The notes under the pieces are model-generated. The model worked only from the letters and a program-made list of their open reading frames with translations, ran no database searches and was not told the origin of the DNA. The translations under genes and the position numbers were made by a program. Shown piece by piece: positions 1-5,963 of a stretch of DNA of 12,431 nucleotides (its first letter is position 1; the number at the start of each line of letters is the position of its first letter). Source of the stretch: Collinsella aerofaciens. GTDB taxonomy: Bacteria; Actinomycetota; Coriobacteriia; Coriobacteriales; Coriobacteriaceae. The DNA is taken from contig NZ_CAAKNY010000038.1 of the NCBI RefSeq assembly GCF_901212495.1, forward strand, positions 6,654 through 19,084. Direction: 5' to 3'.

Positions 1-316
1 CGAGGAGGTTTCGGGCGAGAACTACATGGACGTGTTCTATCCCAAGTATCAGGTCACCATGGACATGATGAACTTCGCCGGCGCAGACTCCAAGTTCATG
101 CACTGCCTGCCGGCCACCCGCAACGAGGAGGTCGTCGACGAGGTCATGGACGATCCCGAGCGCTCCCTGTGCTGGGTCGAGGCCGAGAACCGCAAGCACT
201 CCATTCGTGCTCTCCTTGCCGCCCTGGGCAAGCGCACCCCGCTCAACGACGAGGGTGTCGAGTACTCCGCCAAGGCTGAGCTCCACGCCGCTCTCGAGGC
301 TCTCGAGCAGCTCTAA
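1..316 (+). CDS. aguB: Putrescine carbamoyltransferase, C-terminal part (5' end outside window)
   Basis: The frame is open from base 2 to a TAA at 314-316 and gives about 104 residues. It contains [10 protein letters not shown], the HCLP-x-x-R carbamoyl phosphate/substrate loop of the ornithine/putrescine transcarbamoylase family, preceded by FYPKYQVT. The YQVT stretch resembles the putrescine-type loop rather than the ornithine-type one, and an extra C-terminal helical tail ([12 protein letters not shown]) fits putrescine carbamoyltransferases. In agmatine catabolism this enzyme phosphorolyses N-carbamoylputrescine to putrescine and carbamoyl phosphate. The next genes are an agmatine/putrescine-type antiporter and an agmatine deiminase, the same order (B-D-A) as in enterococcal and streptococcal agu operons. 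An ornithine carbamoyltransferase cannot be excluded from the C-terminus alone, but context strongly favours the putrescine enzyme. No U-tailed terminator separates it from the permease 131 nt downstream, so they may be cotranscribed. Confidence 0.85.
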   Translation, partial: EEVSGENYMDVFYPKYQVTMDMMNFAGADSKFMHCLPATRNEEVVDEVMDDPERSLCWVEAENRKHSIRALLAALGKRTPLNDEGVEYSAKAELHAALEALEQL

Positions 317-447
317 GCTCAAGGCTTCTAAAAGCACGTTTGCGGGCGGCGGATGCTCGTCTCCTGTCGCCCGCTCACCGAGGCCCAAGCAATTGCCTTA
401 ATACCTTAGGCCCCGGATCTGTCCAAGACTGAGCGAAGGAGCTCATC

Positions 448-1887
448 ATGAGCGACGGAAAGAAAAAGCTTTCCTTCTTGACGGTCATTTCGACCATCAT
501 CTGCGTCGTCTTCGTTTGCGAGGCCGCCGCACCTGCTGCCGCCATTGGCAACCAGCAGTTCTTCTGGTGGATCTTCCTAATCCTGACCTTCCTGCTCCCT
601 TACGGCATGGTTGTCGCCGAGCTCGGCACCACCTATGACGGCGAGGGCGGCATTTACGACTGGGTACGCGATGGCCTGGGCGACAAGTGGGGCGCCCGCA
701 TTTCGTATTCCTACTGGGTCAACTACCCCCTGTGGATCGCCTCGCTGGCCACCATGTTCCCCGACATCCTGGGCATGGTCTTTGGCGTCGAGTTCAACCT
801 GATCGCCAAGATGGGTATCGAACTTGCCTTTGTGTGGATCGTGTATCTCATGGGCCGCTCCAAGGCGGCCGACTCCGAGTGGGTCCTCAACGGAGGCGCT
901 ATCATCAAGGTCGCCGTTGCCGTTATCGTCGGCGCCTTGGGCATCTGGTATGCCATGGAGAACGGTTTTGCGAACGACATGTCCGCTGCCACCTTCCTGC
1001 CCGAGCTCACCAACACCAACGCCCTCGGCTACCTGTCCATCATCATCTTCAACTTCATGGGCTTCGAGGTCATCTGCACCATGACCGACGACATGGCCGA
1101 TCCCGCTCGCGATATTCCCAAGGCCATCATCGTCGGCGGCGTGGCTATCGCCGTCATCTACCTGTTCGCCGGCTTCGGCATCGGCGCCGCCGTGCCGGCC
1201 GACTCCATCGACCCCGACTACGGCATGATCGTCGCAGTCCAGACCATGGTGGGCGACTCTATGATCTTCAAGGTCATCTGCATCGCCTTCCTGATCACCC
1301 TGTTCGCCAACATGGCCGCCTGGTCCTTCGGCGTCAACTCCGTCGCCCGCTACGCCGCCGAGCACGGCAACATGCCCAAGGTCTTCGCCTCGATGATCTC
1401 GAATGACGACATGCCCAACGGCGCCAACCTGGTCAACGCCGTCGTTGCCTCCCTGGTGCTGTGCCTGCAGCTCGTTCCCATCGAGGCCATCTCCAACGGT
1501 GTCTTCTGGATGCTCTTCGGCACCTCCGTCGTCTTCCTGCTGCTGACCTACATCCCGATGTTCCCGGCGTTCCTCAACCTTCGCAAGAACGACCCCGACC
1601 GCGAGCGTATCTTCACGTTCCCGTTTAAGGGCGCCATGATGAAGGTCATGCTGGCCATCCCCTGCATCGAGCTGGTCCTGGCCATCGTTGCAACGCTGAT
1701 CCCGTTCTCCGCCGCCGAAATTGGCGACAAGGCCCCGATGATCGTCATCTTCATCGTGCTCGTGCTCATCGGCGAGGTCGTCCGCGTCGTCTCCGCTAGG
1801 GGCCGCGAGACCGAGTACAAGGGCCTCACTCCCGAGCTGGCAGCTCAGCGTCTCGCTGAGGAGGCCGCCGAGGCCGAGGAGAACTAG
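448..1887 (+). CDS. aguD: APC-superfamily permease, probable agmatine/putrescine antiporter (copy 1)
   Basis: The product is 479 residues, hydrophobic throughout, with about 12 predicted membrane helices and a charged C-terminal tail (AAQRLAEEAAEAEEN). The usual APC features are visible: an Ala-rich first helix (CEAAAPAAAIG), then PYGMVVAELGTTY near residue 55, and FNFMGFEV in the middle of the protein as in helix 6 of APC antiporters. The start is fixed by AAGGAG at 436-441, six bases before ATG. It lies between the carbamoyltransferase and agmatine deiminase, the position of the agmatine/putrescine exchanger in agu operons, so electroneutral-type agmatine uptake against putrescine export is the likely role. 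The substrate is inferred from context; by fold alone it could carry another amine or amino acid. It aligns along its full length with the second permease at 3962-5371, by eye at well over half identity. Codons are very strongly C-ending, which suggests high expression. Confidence 0.85.
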   Translation: MSDGKKKLSFLTVISTIICVVFVCEAAAPAAAIGNQQFFWWIFLILTFLLPYGMVVAELGTTYDGEGGIYDWVRDGLGDKWGARISYSYWVNYPLWIASLATMFPDILGMVFGVEFNLIAKMGIELAFVWIVYLMGRSKAADSEWVLNGGAIIKVAVAVIVGALGIWYAMENGFANDMSAATFLPELTNTNALGYLSIIIFNFMGFEVICTMTDDMADPARDIPKAIIVGGVAIAVIYLFAGFGIGAAVPADSIDPDYGMIVAVQTMVGDSMIFKVICIAFLITLFANMAAWSFGVNSVARYAAEHGNMPKVFASMISNDDMPNGANLVNAVVASLVLCLQLVPIEAISNGVFWMLFGTSVVFLLLTYIPMFPAFLNLRKNDPDRERIFTFPFKGAMMKVMLAIPCIELVLAIVATLIPFSAAEIGDKAPMIVIFIVLVLIGEVVRVVSARGRETEYKGLTPELAAQRLAEEAAEAEEN

Positions 1888-2019
1888 AGCACCCGGTTCT
1901 GGGGCTCCAACCCTCCTCGCGTACCAACGTGCGCTTCGTCGGGCTTGTCGCTCCCGACTCCGGGCACTCTAGCCTCTTCGGGGGGCGTGCCCAAGCGACA
2001 GGTTTGCTAACCATTCCCC

Positions 2020-2062
2020 GGGGTGGGTGTGAGCGATAGCTCCGGTAACCACCGCCCACCCC
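2020..2062 (+). ncRNA. Compact three-way RNA junction within the aguA1 leader
   Basis: An outer stem GGGGTGGG (2020-2027) pairs perfectly with CCCACCCC (2055-2062). Between the arms lie a TGT linker and two immediately adjacent hairpins: GAGC-GATA-GCTC (2031-2042) and CGGT-AACC-ACCG (2043-2054). Every base between 2031 and 2062 is in a stem or tetraloop, with no spacer between the two inner hairpins or before the closing strand. This is an unusually tidy three-way junction for chance sequence. Its function is unknown; it could be a ligand-binding domain, a protein-binding site or an mRNA stabiliser. Confidence 0.45.
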
Positions 2063-2203
2063 AATCTCTCTTCCGTATCCTTCGTGCGTTTTGTCTCCGC
2101 GCACTTGGTTACGTCGTCGCTTGCCGGTGCGACTCCGTGAAAACCGGCGCCGGGCGCCCCGACCTTTGCCGGGGAACGGGCGCCTACCATCTCTTGGTTT
2201 TAG

Positions 2204-2226
2204 GCTGCGGGTAACCCGCCCGCGGC
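2204..2226 (+). promoter_or_regulatory. Hairpin close upstream of the aguA1 ribosome-binding site
   Basis: GCTGCGGG (2204-2211) pairs with CCCGCGGC (2219-2226) through eight base pairs, one of them G-U, around a 7-nt loop. It ends 17 nt before the GGAGG at 2244-2248. A competing smaller pairing GCGGGT/ACCCGC is possible within the same bases. It could act as the expression platform of the leader or as a 5' stabiliser of a processed aguA1 transcript. Confidence 0.4.
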
Positions 2227-2255
2227 AAGCGATCGTTCGATTTGGAGGAAATCTT

Positions 2256-3461
2256 ATGCGTACGATCACCGAGTCCGAGTCCACCCCCAAGGCCGACGGC
2301 TTCTTTATGCCCGCCGAGTTCGCCCCGCAGGATCGCGTGTGGATGGGCTGGCCCCACCGCACCGACACCTGGGCCCACGGCGCCAAGCCGGCCCAGAAGC
2401 AGTATGCCGCCATCGCCCGCGCCATCGCCGAGTTCACCCCGGTCTATATGTGCGCCAACCAGGTCGACTACGCCAACTGCAAGGCCGTCTTCGAGAACGA
2501 CGAGAACGTCACCGTCATCGAGATGACCACCGACGACGCCTGGTTCCGCGACACCGCCGCCACCTACGTCATCGATGGCAAGGGCGAGAAGCGCGCCAAC
2601 CACTGGCACTTCAACGCCTACGGCGGCCTCGTCGACGGACTCTATTTCCCGTGGGACAAGGACGAGCAGATCGCCCTCAAGATGGCCGAGCTCTCCGGCT
2701 GCCGCCGCTACCGTCCCGACGACATGATCCTCGAGGGCGGCTCCATCACCGTCGACGGCGAGGGCACCCTTGTCGTGACCGATCAGTGCCTGCTCTCCCC
2801 GGGCCGCACCTGCTCTGCGGTGCTCGAGGAGGAAGAGGATCCCGAGTCCATCTGGCCCAAGTACCACAAGAAGTTCGAGCCCTGGAGCGAGGAGCTCCGC
2901 GCCTACATGGACGAGCACCTCAAGGATTACCTGGGTGTCGAGAAGGTCATCTGGGTCAAGGAGGGCATCGACCCCGAGGAGACCAACGGCCACATCGACG
3001 ACGTCGCCACGTTCATCGCCCCGGGCGTCATGGCCTGCATCTGGACCGACGATCCCGAGTACCCGTTCTACGAGCAGTGCCACGCCGCCTACGAGACCCT
3101 CTCCAACGCCGTCGACGCCAAGGGCCGCAAGATGAAGGTCTACAAGCTCTGCATGCCCGTGAACCCGCTGTTCATGGACCAGGCCTCCTGCGACACCATC
3201 GACGCCGACGAGAACGCCGAGCCGCGCGTCCCCGACGAGCCGCTGATCGCCTCCTACATGAACTACCTCGTGACCAACCACGGCGTTATCGTCCCGCAGT
3301 ACGGCGACGAGAACGACCAGCTGGCCGTCGACACGCTCCAGAAGATCTACGACGAGGTCTGGGGCGAGGGCGTCTACAAGTGCGTCGGCGTTCAGTCCGA
3401 GCAGGTCGTCTTCGGCGGCGGCAATATTCACTGCATTACCCAGCAGGAGCCGTCCGCTTAA
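2256..3461 (+). CDS. aguA: Agmatine deiminase A1 (agmatine iminohydrolase), divergent paralog
   Basis: The 401-residue product belongs to the guanidino-modifying superfamily (agmatine + H2O gives N-carbamoylputrescine + NH3). Start: ATG at 2256, seven bases after GGAGG (2244-2248); the frame stays open upstream but without homology. Family landmarks are present: WPHRTDTW near residue 32, FRD with Asp99, AYGGLVDGLYFPWD near 121, the LEGG glutamate (Glu160), ETNGHIDD with His246 and Asp248, and the nucleophile Cys393 in GGGNIHCITQQEP. The catalytic set is complete. Two deviations stand out against paralog A2: the usual RD-x-GP motif reads RDTAA (residues 98-102), and the NRNP-type loop is replaced by GRTC followed by about 25 extra residues (roughly 185-210, rich in Glu, Lys and Trp). 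Most family members, A2 included, are about 370 residues. Codons are strongly C-ending as in permease 1. Probably an active agmatine deiminase; an altered substrate preference is possible. Confidence 0.92.
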   Translation: MRTITESESTPKADGFFMPAEFAPQDRVWMGWPHRTDTWAHGAKPAQKQYAAIARAIAEFTPVYMCANQVDYANCKAVFENDENVTVIEMTTDDAWFRDTAATYVIDGKGEKRANHWHFNAYGGLVDGLYFPWDKDEQIALKMAELSGCRRYRPDDMILEGGSITVDGEGTLVVTDQCLLSPGRTCSAVLEEEEDPESIWPKYHKKFEPWSEELRAYMDEHLKDYLGVEKVIWVKEGIDPEETNGHIDDVATFIAPGVMACIWTDDPEYPFYEQCHAAYETLSNAVDAKGRKMKVYKLCMPVNPLFMDQASCDTIDADENAEPRVPDEPLIASYMNYLVTNHGVIVPQYGDENDQLAVDTLQKIYDEVWGEGVYKCVGVQSEQVVFGGGNIHCITQQEPSA

Positions 3462-3560
3462 TCGTCTGGCTTTCCGCGGCACGGCACCTTCCCGTTCATT
3501 CGTCGCTTGCATACCAAAGTACGCGGCGCTCCTCTTTCACGGGAATCTGCCGCACCTCAG

Positions 3561-3617
3561 AAACCCAGCCGGTCAAGCGGACAGGGGCTACCTGATTGGT
3601 CGACTGGGTTTTTCTTT
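3561..3617 (+). terminator. Intrinsic terminator 1 after aguA1
   Basis: AAACCCAG (3561-3568) pairs with CTGGGTTT (3604-3611), which runs into TTCTTT. The enclosed sequence can also fold: CCGGT with ATTGG (G-U pairs included), and CAGG/CCTG around a 5-nt loop. The fold starts about 100 nt after the aguA1 stop codon. It is immediately followed by a second terminator. The elaborate loop could also be a small aptamer-like fold, but I see no known class. Confidence 0.6.
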
Positions 3618-3658
3618 GGGCACTCCGTTGCCTCCACATCGGAGTGCCCTTTTCTTTG
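3618..3658 (+). terminator. Intrinsic terminator 2 after aguA1
   Basis: A perfect 10-bp stem, GGGCACTCCG (3618-3627) with CGGAGTGCCC (3640-3649), has a 12-nt loop and is followed by TTTTCTTT. This is a textbook Rho-independent terminator and marks the end of the first agmatine module. It implies that permease 2 downstream needs its own promoter. Confidence 0.9.
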
Positions 3659-3663
3659 ATCGA

Positions 3664-3736
3664 GTACGCGTCTGGCCTGGGATTTTTTGCGGGTTAGGCC
3701 AATTGTTCGCTTGAATATCTCAGGTCAGACGCGTAC
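3664..3736 (+). promoter_or_regulatory. Long inverted repeat in the leader region of permease 2
   Basis: GTACGCGTCTGGCCTG (3664-3679) is matched by CAGGTCAGACGCGTAC (3721-3736) with a single G-U position. The pairing continues inward to give about 20 bp (3664-3683 with 3717-3736). An alternative 6-bp stem TGGCCT/AGGCCA (3673-3678/3696-3701) uses part of the left arm and is incompatible with the long stem, so two conformations are possible. It begins only 5 nt after the terminator above. As DNA it could be a large operator; as RNA it could be the 5' domain of an attenuated leader. Which one depends on the unknown transcription start. An 8-bp direct repeat, CCAATTGT, lies at 3699-3706 and 3737-3744. 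Confidence 0.5.
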
Positions 3737-3789
3737 CCAATTGTCGAAAGTTTCCGGTCGCAAACGCGGCCGTTTTGATCGGAGTATCT

Positions 3790-3972
3790 ATGTACCAGCG
3801 TATCGTCATCTACACGCGCCTGTTCCGCGAGCGCTGGTCCAACAATTGCATCCTCTCTTCTCTTTGGGATGGCACCTGTACCGGTGACGCGGCCTGCAAC
3901 CCTACCTTGGGCTGCGCCTTCGGTACAGATGCCATCCTTTTTGCTGTGAGGGGAGCGTGCCATGGCAGGTAA
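3790..3972 (+). CDS. Possible 60-residue upstream ORF/leader peptide overlapping permease 2
   Basis: ATG at 3790 is preceded by CGGAG (3780-3784) at a 5-nt spacing. The frame runs 60 codons to a TAA at 3970-3972, past the permease ATG at 3962, so the two would be translationally linked in different frames. The peptide starts MYQRIVIYTRLFRERW with four Arg codons among its first 15, and later holds five Cys. The strong terminator at 3867-3942 lies wholly inside this frame, so ribosomes translating it would prevent the hairpin from forming. No homolog is recognised. It may be a chance frame; the ribosome-binding site, length and overlap make it worth listing. Confidence 0.3.
   Translation: MYQRIVIYTRLFRERWSNNCILSSLWDGTCTGDAACNPTLGCAFGTDAILFAVRGACHGR
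3867..3942 (+). terminator. Strong intrinsic terminator in the leader just before permease 2 (putative attenuator)
   Basis: GGATGGCACCTGTACCG (3867-3883) pairs with CGGTACAGATGCCATCC (3921-3937) with one C/A mismatch. Inside, CGCGGCC (3888-3894) pairs with GGCTGCG (3910-3916) around a 15-nt loop. Five T residues follow at 3938-3942. The permease Shine-Dalgarno (GAGGGGAG, 3948-3955) and ATG (3962) come directly after. There is no other plausible gene end just upstream, so this is best read as a conditional terminator controlling entry into permease 2. Without an antitermination mechanism it would silence the gene. Confidence 0.75.
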
Positions 3973-5371
3973 AAAGTTCTCCCTGATCGAGGTCATCCTT
4001 TCGGTTATCTGCGTTGTCTTTACCATCGAGGCGGCGGCTCCGGCATCTGCCATGGGTAACGTGCAGTTCTTCTGGTGGATCTTCCTCATCATTACGTTTT
4101 TGCTTCCCTATGGCCTGGTGGTGGCCGAGCTGGGTACGGCGTTCGATTCCGAGGGCGGCCTGTACGACTGGGTTCGCTTGGGCCTGGGCGACCGTTGGGG
4201 CGCCCGCTGCTCCTGGTGCTACTGGGTCAACTTTCCACTGTGGGTGGCAAGTATCGCCTGCATGTTTCCCAGTGTCATCAATGCTGTATGGGGTATCGAA
4301 TTTTCGCTTGGGGTCCGAATCGCCATCGAGCTTGCCTTTGTGTGGGGCGTCACGGTCATGGCGATGCAGCCGGTGGCCGAGGCCGATTGGGTTATGGACG
4401 GCGGTGCCGTCATCAAGGTGCTCATTACCGCTGTGGTGGGAATCGTCGGCATCTGGTTTGCCTGCAATAACGGCTTTGCCAACGACATGTCGTTCAAGAC
4501 CTTCATCCCCGATCTGGGCGATAACAACTCGCTGACGTACCTGTCGATCATCCTCTTCAACTTTATGGGCTTCGAAGTGGTCGCGACCTTTGCCAGCACG
4601 ATGAAAAACCCGTCGCGCGATATCCCCAAGGCGGTTATCGCCGGTGGCGTGGCCATTGCGGCAATCTATATTATTTGCGGTATTGGCATTGGGGCTGCGG
4701 TTCCCACCGAGCAGCTTTCGCTCGATTCGGGCATTGTGGACGCCGTCGCCGCCATGGTGGGGCGAAGCCACCCGTTAACGATGACTGTGGGCATGGCCTT
4801 TTTGGTAACGCTGTTCGCCAACATGATCTGCTGGAGCTTTGGCGTCAACAACGTGGCGAGCTATGCCGCGCGCCATGGCAACATGCCGCGTCCCTTTGCG
4901 TTGGTGTCCAAAAAGACCGGCATGCCAGACGGCTCGGCGCTCATTAACGGTTGTTTCGCCAGCTTGGTGCTGCTGCTCCAGATTCCGCTGGGCGAGGGCT
5001 CCGACGTCTTTTGGGTCTTCTTCTCGATGAACGTCGTCTTTCTGCTCATGAGTTATATCCCGATGTTCCCAGCGTTTTGGCGCCTGCGTAAATACGACGA
5101 CCGCCCGCGTGTGTTCCGCGCACCCTTCGAGGGCAAGGTGCTTGCGGTAGCGCTTGCGGTGCCGGTGGTAGAACTCGTGCTTTCGATTGTTGCGACAATC
5201 GTGCCGCTTAACAGCTCGCCCGCCGAGATGTCAAAGTTGCCGATCCTCATGGGTGTGGTGATCGGCGTGTTGCTGGGCGAGGTCTCGCGCATGATATCGC
5301 GCTGCGGCCGGAGTGTCGACAATCCCGGTGTTGGTGCAAGGGGGTCAGGTTACGTTGCGCCAAAGCAGTAA
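3962..5371 (+). CDS. aguD: APC-superfamily permease, probable agmatine/putrescine antiporter (copy 2)
   Basis: A 469-residue integral membrane protein with about 12 helices, collinear with the first permease: IEAAAPASAMG in helix 1, PYGLVVAELGTAFD, DWVRLGLGDRWGAR, FNFMGFEV, ANMICWSFGVNNVASYAA and SYIPMFPAF are all shared or nearly so. The C-terminal tails differ completely. Start: ATG at 3962 with GAGGGGAG at 3948-3955. By position between two agmatine deiminases it most likely also exchanges agmatine for putrescine or a related amine. Unlike copy 1 it uses mixed third-position bases, so it is probably less highly expressed or of separate history. Its expression appears gated by the terminator immediately upstream. 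Any cationic amino acid or amine substrate remains possible from sequence alone. Confidence 0.82.
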   Translation: MAGKKFSLIEVILSVICVVFTIEAAAPASAMGNVQFFWWIFLIITFLLPYGLVVAELGTAFDSEGGLYDWVRLGLGDRWGARCSWCYWVNFPLWVASIACMFPSVINAVWGIEFSLGVRIAIELAFVWGVTVMAMQPVAEADWVMDGGAVIKVLITAVVGIVGIWFACNNGFANDMSFKTFIPDLGDNNSLTYLSIILFNFMGFEVVATFASTMKNPSRDIPKAVIAGGVAIAAIYIICGIGIGAAVPTEQLSLDSGIVDAVAAMVGRSHPLTMTVGMAFLVTLFANMICWSFGVNNVASYAARHGNMPRPFALVSKKTGMPDGSALINGCFASLVLLLQIPLGEGSDVFWVFFSMNVVFLLMSYIPMFPAFWRLRKYDDRPRVFRAPFEGKVLAVALAVPVVELVLSIVATIVPLNSSPAEMSKLPILMGVVIGVLLGEVSRMISRCGRSVDNPGVGARGSGYVAPKQ

Positions 5372-5406
5372 CGCCGCGACCTGCGCGGTGTCTGCTGCAG
5401 CTTGGA

Positions 5407-5598
5407 TTATTGTTCGCGGTGTTTGGAATCGGAATCAAGCTTGGGCGCAAAGAAGGGGACGTGGCCCAGGTAGGGGCAGCTGTCCTCGCGTGATTCGACG
5501 ACGCAGGGAACGTTGTCATAGGTCATGGAAGAACCGAGTCGGGTGATGGCCTTGGCGGCGGGCGCGACGAGTATCTTGAGCGGAGCGATCGGTGTCAT
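5407..5598 (-). CDS. Small protein of unknown function, 63 residues
   Basis: I do not recognise this protein. Support for a real gene comes from its start: AAGGAG followed by five bases and ATG (5598-5596), with a plausible promoter upstream at 5653-5682. It begins MTPIAPLKILVAPAAKAITR, has no membrane segment, and carries two Cys in a polar central part (PCVVESREDSCPYLGHVPFF, about residues 31-50). It is convergent with permease 2, its stop lying 35 nt from the permease stop. The Ala/Ile/Leu-rich N-terminus and Cys-containing core would allow a small regulatory protein or a precursor peptide, but no modification enzyme is nearby. Function cannot be assigned. Confidence 0.55.
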   Translation of the reverse strand: MTPIAPLKILVAPAAKAITRLGSSMTYDNVPCVVESREDSCPYLGHVPFFAPKLDSDSKHREQ

Positions 5599-5652
5599 GG
5601 CATCTCCTTTTCTTCATGCGACCCGTGTTTTGGCGTGAATGTATACGCCGCA

Positions 5653-5682
5653 AGTCTAGCATCCCGCCGCGGAGAGCTTCAA
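5653..5682 (-). promoter_or_regulatory. Candidate promoter for the small 63-residue gene
   Basis: Read on the minus strand, TTGAAG (5682-5677) and TAGACT (5658-5653) are separated by 18 bp, and the -10 is preceded by TGC, an extended -10 motif. The predicted start would be about 45 nt before the ATG at 5598. A 5-bp stem GGCGT/ACGCC lies in that leader. Confidence 0.45.
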
Positions 5683-5708
5683 ACCACCACAAAGGTGATG
5701 GGCAGATG

Positions 5709-5829
5709 CAAGTGAGTAGACTTTTTTGAACTTACCGAGCACATCGCGACAAATACTCAATAAAACCGCAGGTCAGAGCTGTGGCGTTTTGGGGCGTGCT
5801 GGGCCTCCTGCAAAAAGCCTACTCACTTG
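5709..5829 (+). repeat. 121-bp element with terminal inverted repeats (miniature-element-like)
   Basis: The left end CAAGTGAGTAG (5709-5719) followed by ACTTTTTTG is the inverted copy of the right end CAAAAAGC followed by CTACTCACTTG (5819-5829). The arms match over about 19 bp with one substitution and one T difference. The interior folds further: AAAACCGCAG with CTGTGGCGTTTT (5762-5790) and AGCAC with GTGCT. There is no coding frame. The symmetry and size resemble a miniature inverted-repeat element or a REP-like structured repeat; I expect other copies in the genome but cannot show this here. It occupies much of the roughly 400-nt gap between the small gene and the regulator. Confidence 0.6.
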
Positions 5830-5846
5830 GTTTTTCTGCTAGAAGA

Positions 5847-5879
5847 CCGCCGCGAGGGAAGGCAGCTCCCTCGAGGCGG
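5847..5879 (+). other. Strong isolated hairpin in the 5599-5995 intergenic region
   Basis: CCGCC-G-CGAGGGA (5847-5859) pairs with TCCCTCG-A-GGCGG (5867-5879) as 5 + 7 bp with a single G/A mismatch and a 7-nt loop. It has no T-run, so it is not an obvious terminator. It stands between the inverted-repeat element and the repeated motif at 5890, and may be part of a + strand RNA that ends at the terminator at 5964-5997. Confidence 0.4.
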
Positions 5880-5889
5880 CTGGCGTTTG

Positions 5890-5920
5890 CCCAGATAAAA
5901 CCTACCAAAATAAACCCGTC
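5890..5920 (+). repeat. 31-bp dispersed motif, copy A
   Basis: The sequence begins CCCAGATAAAACC and continues CCAAAATAAAC. It is identical at 29 of 31 positions to the reverse complement of 12190-12220. It is A-rich compared with its surroundings and lies in non-coding DNA in both places. It is probably a genome-wide intergenic repeat or a conserved binding or RNA motif. Confidence 0.65.
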
Positions 5921-5963
5921 TACTCTTTGAGCCAGAGCCGACACTAATTCAAATGGCGAAATC

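Larger units (their letters stand above)
1888..2243 (+). promoter_or_regulatory. Structured intergenic leader upstream of aguA1; unidentified cis-acting RNA candidate
   Basis: This 368-nt gap contains no credible gene but a chain of perfect or near-perfect hairpins on the + strand: GTCGGG/CCCGAC (1938-1943/1953-1958); GGGCAC/GTGCCC (1962-1967/1987-1992) enclosing a TTCG-loop stem; an 8-bp stem with two inner hairpins (2020-2062); GCCGGT/ACCGGC (2123-2128/2143-2148); CCCCG/CGGGG (2157-2161/2170-2174) flanked by GGCGCC on both sides; and an 8-bp stem (2204-2226). None is followed by a T-run, so they do not look like terminators. I could not match the set to a known riboswitch class. The region is G+C-rich, so some stems will arise by chance, but their density and tiling are notable. 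Regulation of aguA1 expression or mRNA stability is the simplest inference. Confidence 0.5.

Noticed and set aside
342..374. GCGGGCG/CGCCCGC inverted repeat between the carbamoyltransferase and permease 1
   Set aside because: Seven bp with a 19-nt loop and no T-run in G+C-rich DNA; too weak to call a terminator.
577..1365. 262-codon open frame antisense to permease 1
   Set aside because: Composition is Asp/Gly/His-rich and low in complexity, as expected for the complement of a C-ending codon-biased gene. No domain, and the sense frame is a clear permease.
2020..2062. T-box-like GGGTGG before ACCGCCC
   Set aside because: The T-box bulge AGGGTGG-N-ACCGCG is not matched, no specifier stem precedes it, and aguA1 is not an aminoacylation or biosynthesis gene.
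2123..2148. Cobalamin-riboswitch look-alike (GGTGCGACTCCG in a stem-loop)
   Set aside because: The B12 box and the other conserved cobalamin-riboswitch blocks are absent downstream, and the neighbouring gene has no B12 link.
2184..3512. 442-codon open frame antisense to aguA1, and a 418-codon Arg-rich frame on the same strand (2339-3595)
   Set aside because: Both are shadows of the highly G+C-rich aguA1 reading frame. Their translations are Val/Gly/Asp- or Arg-rich without motifs, while aguA1 has all catalytic residues.
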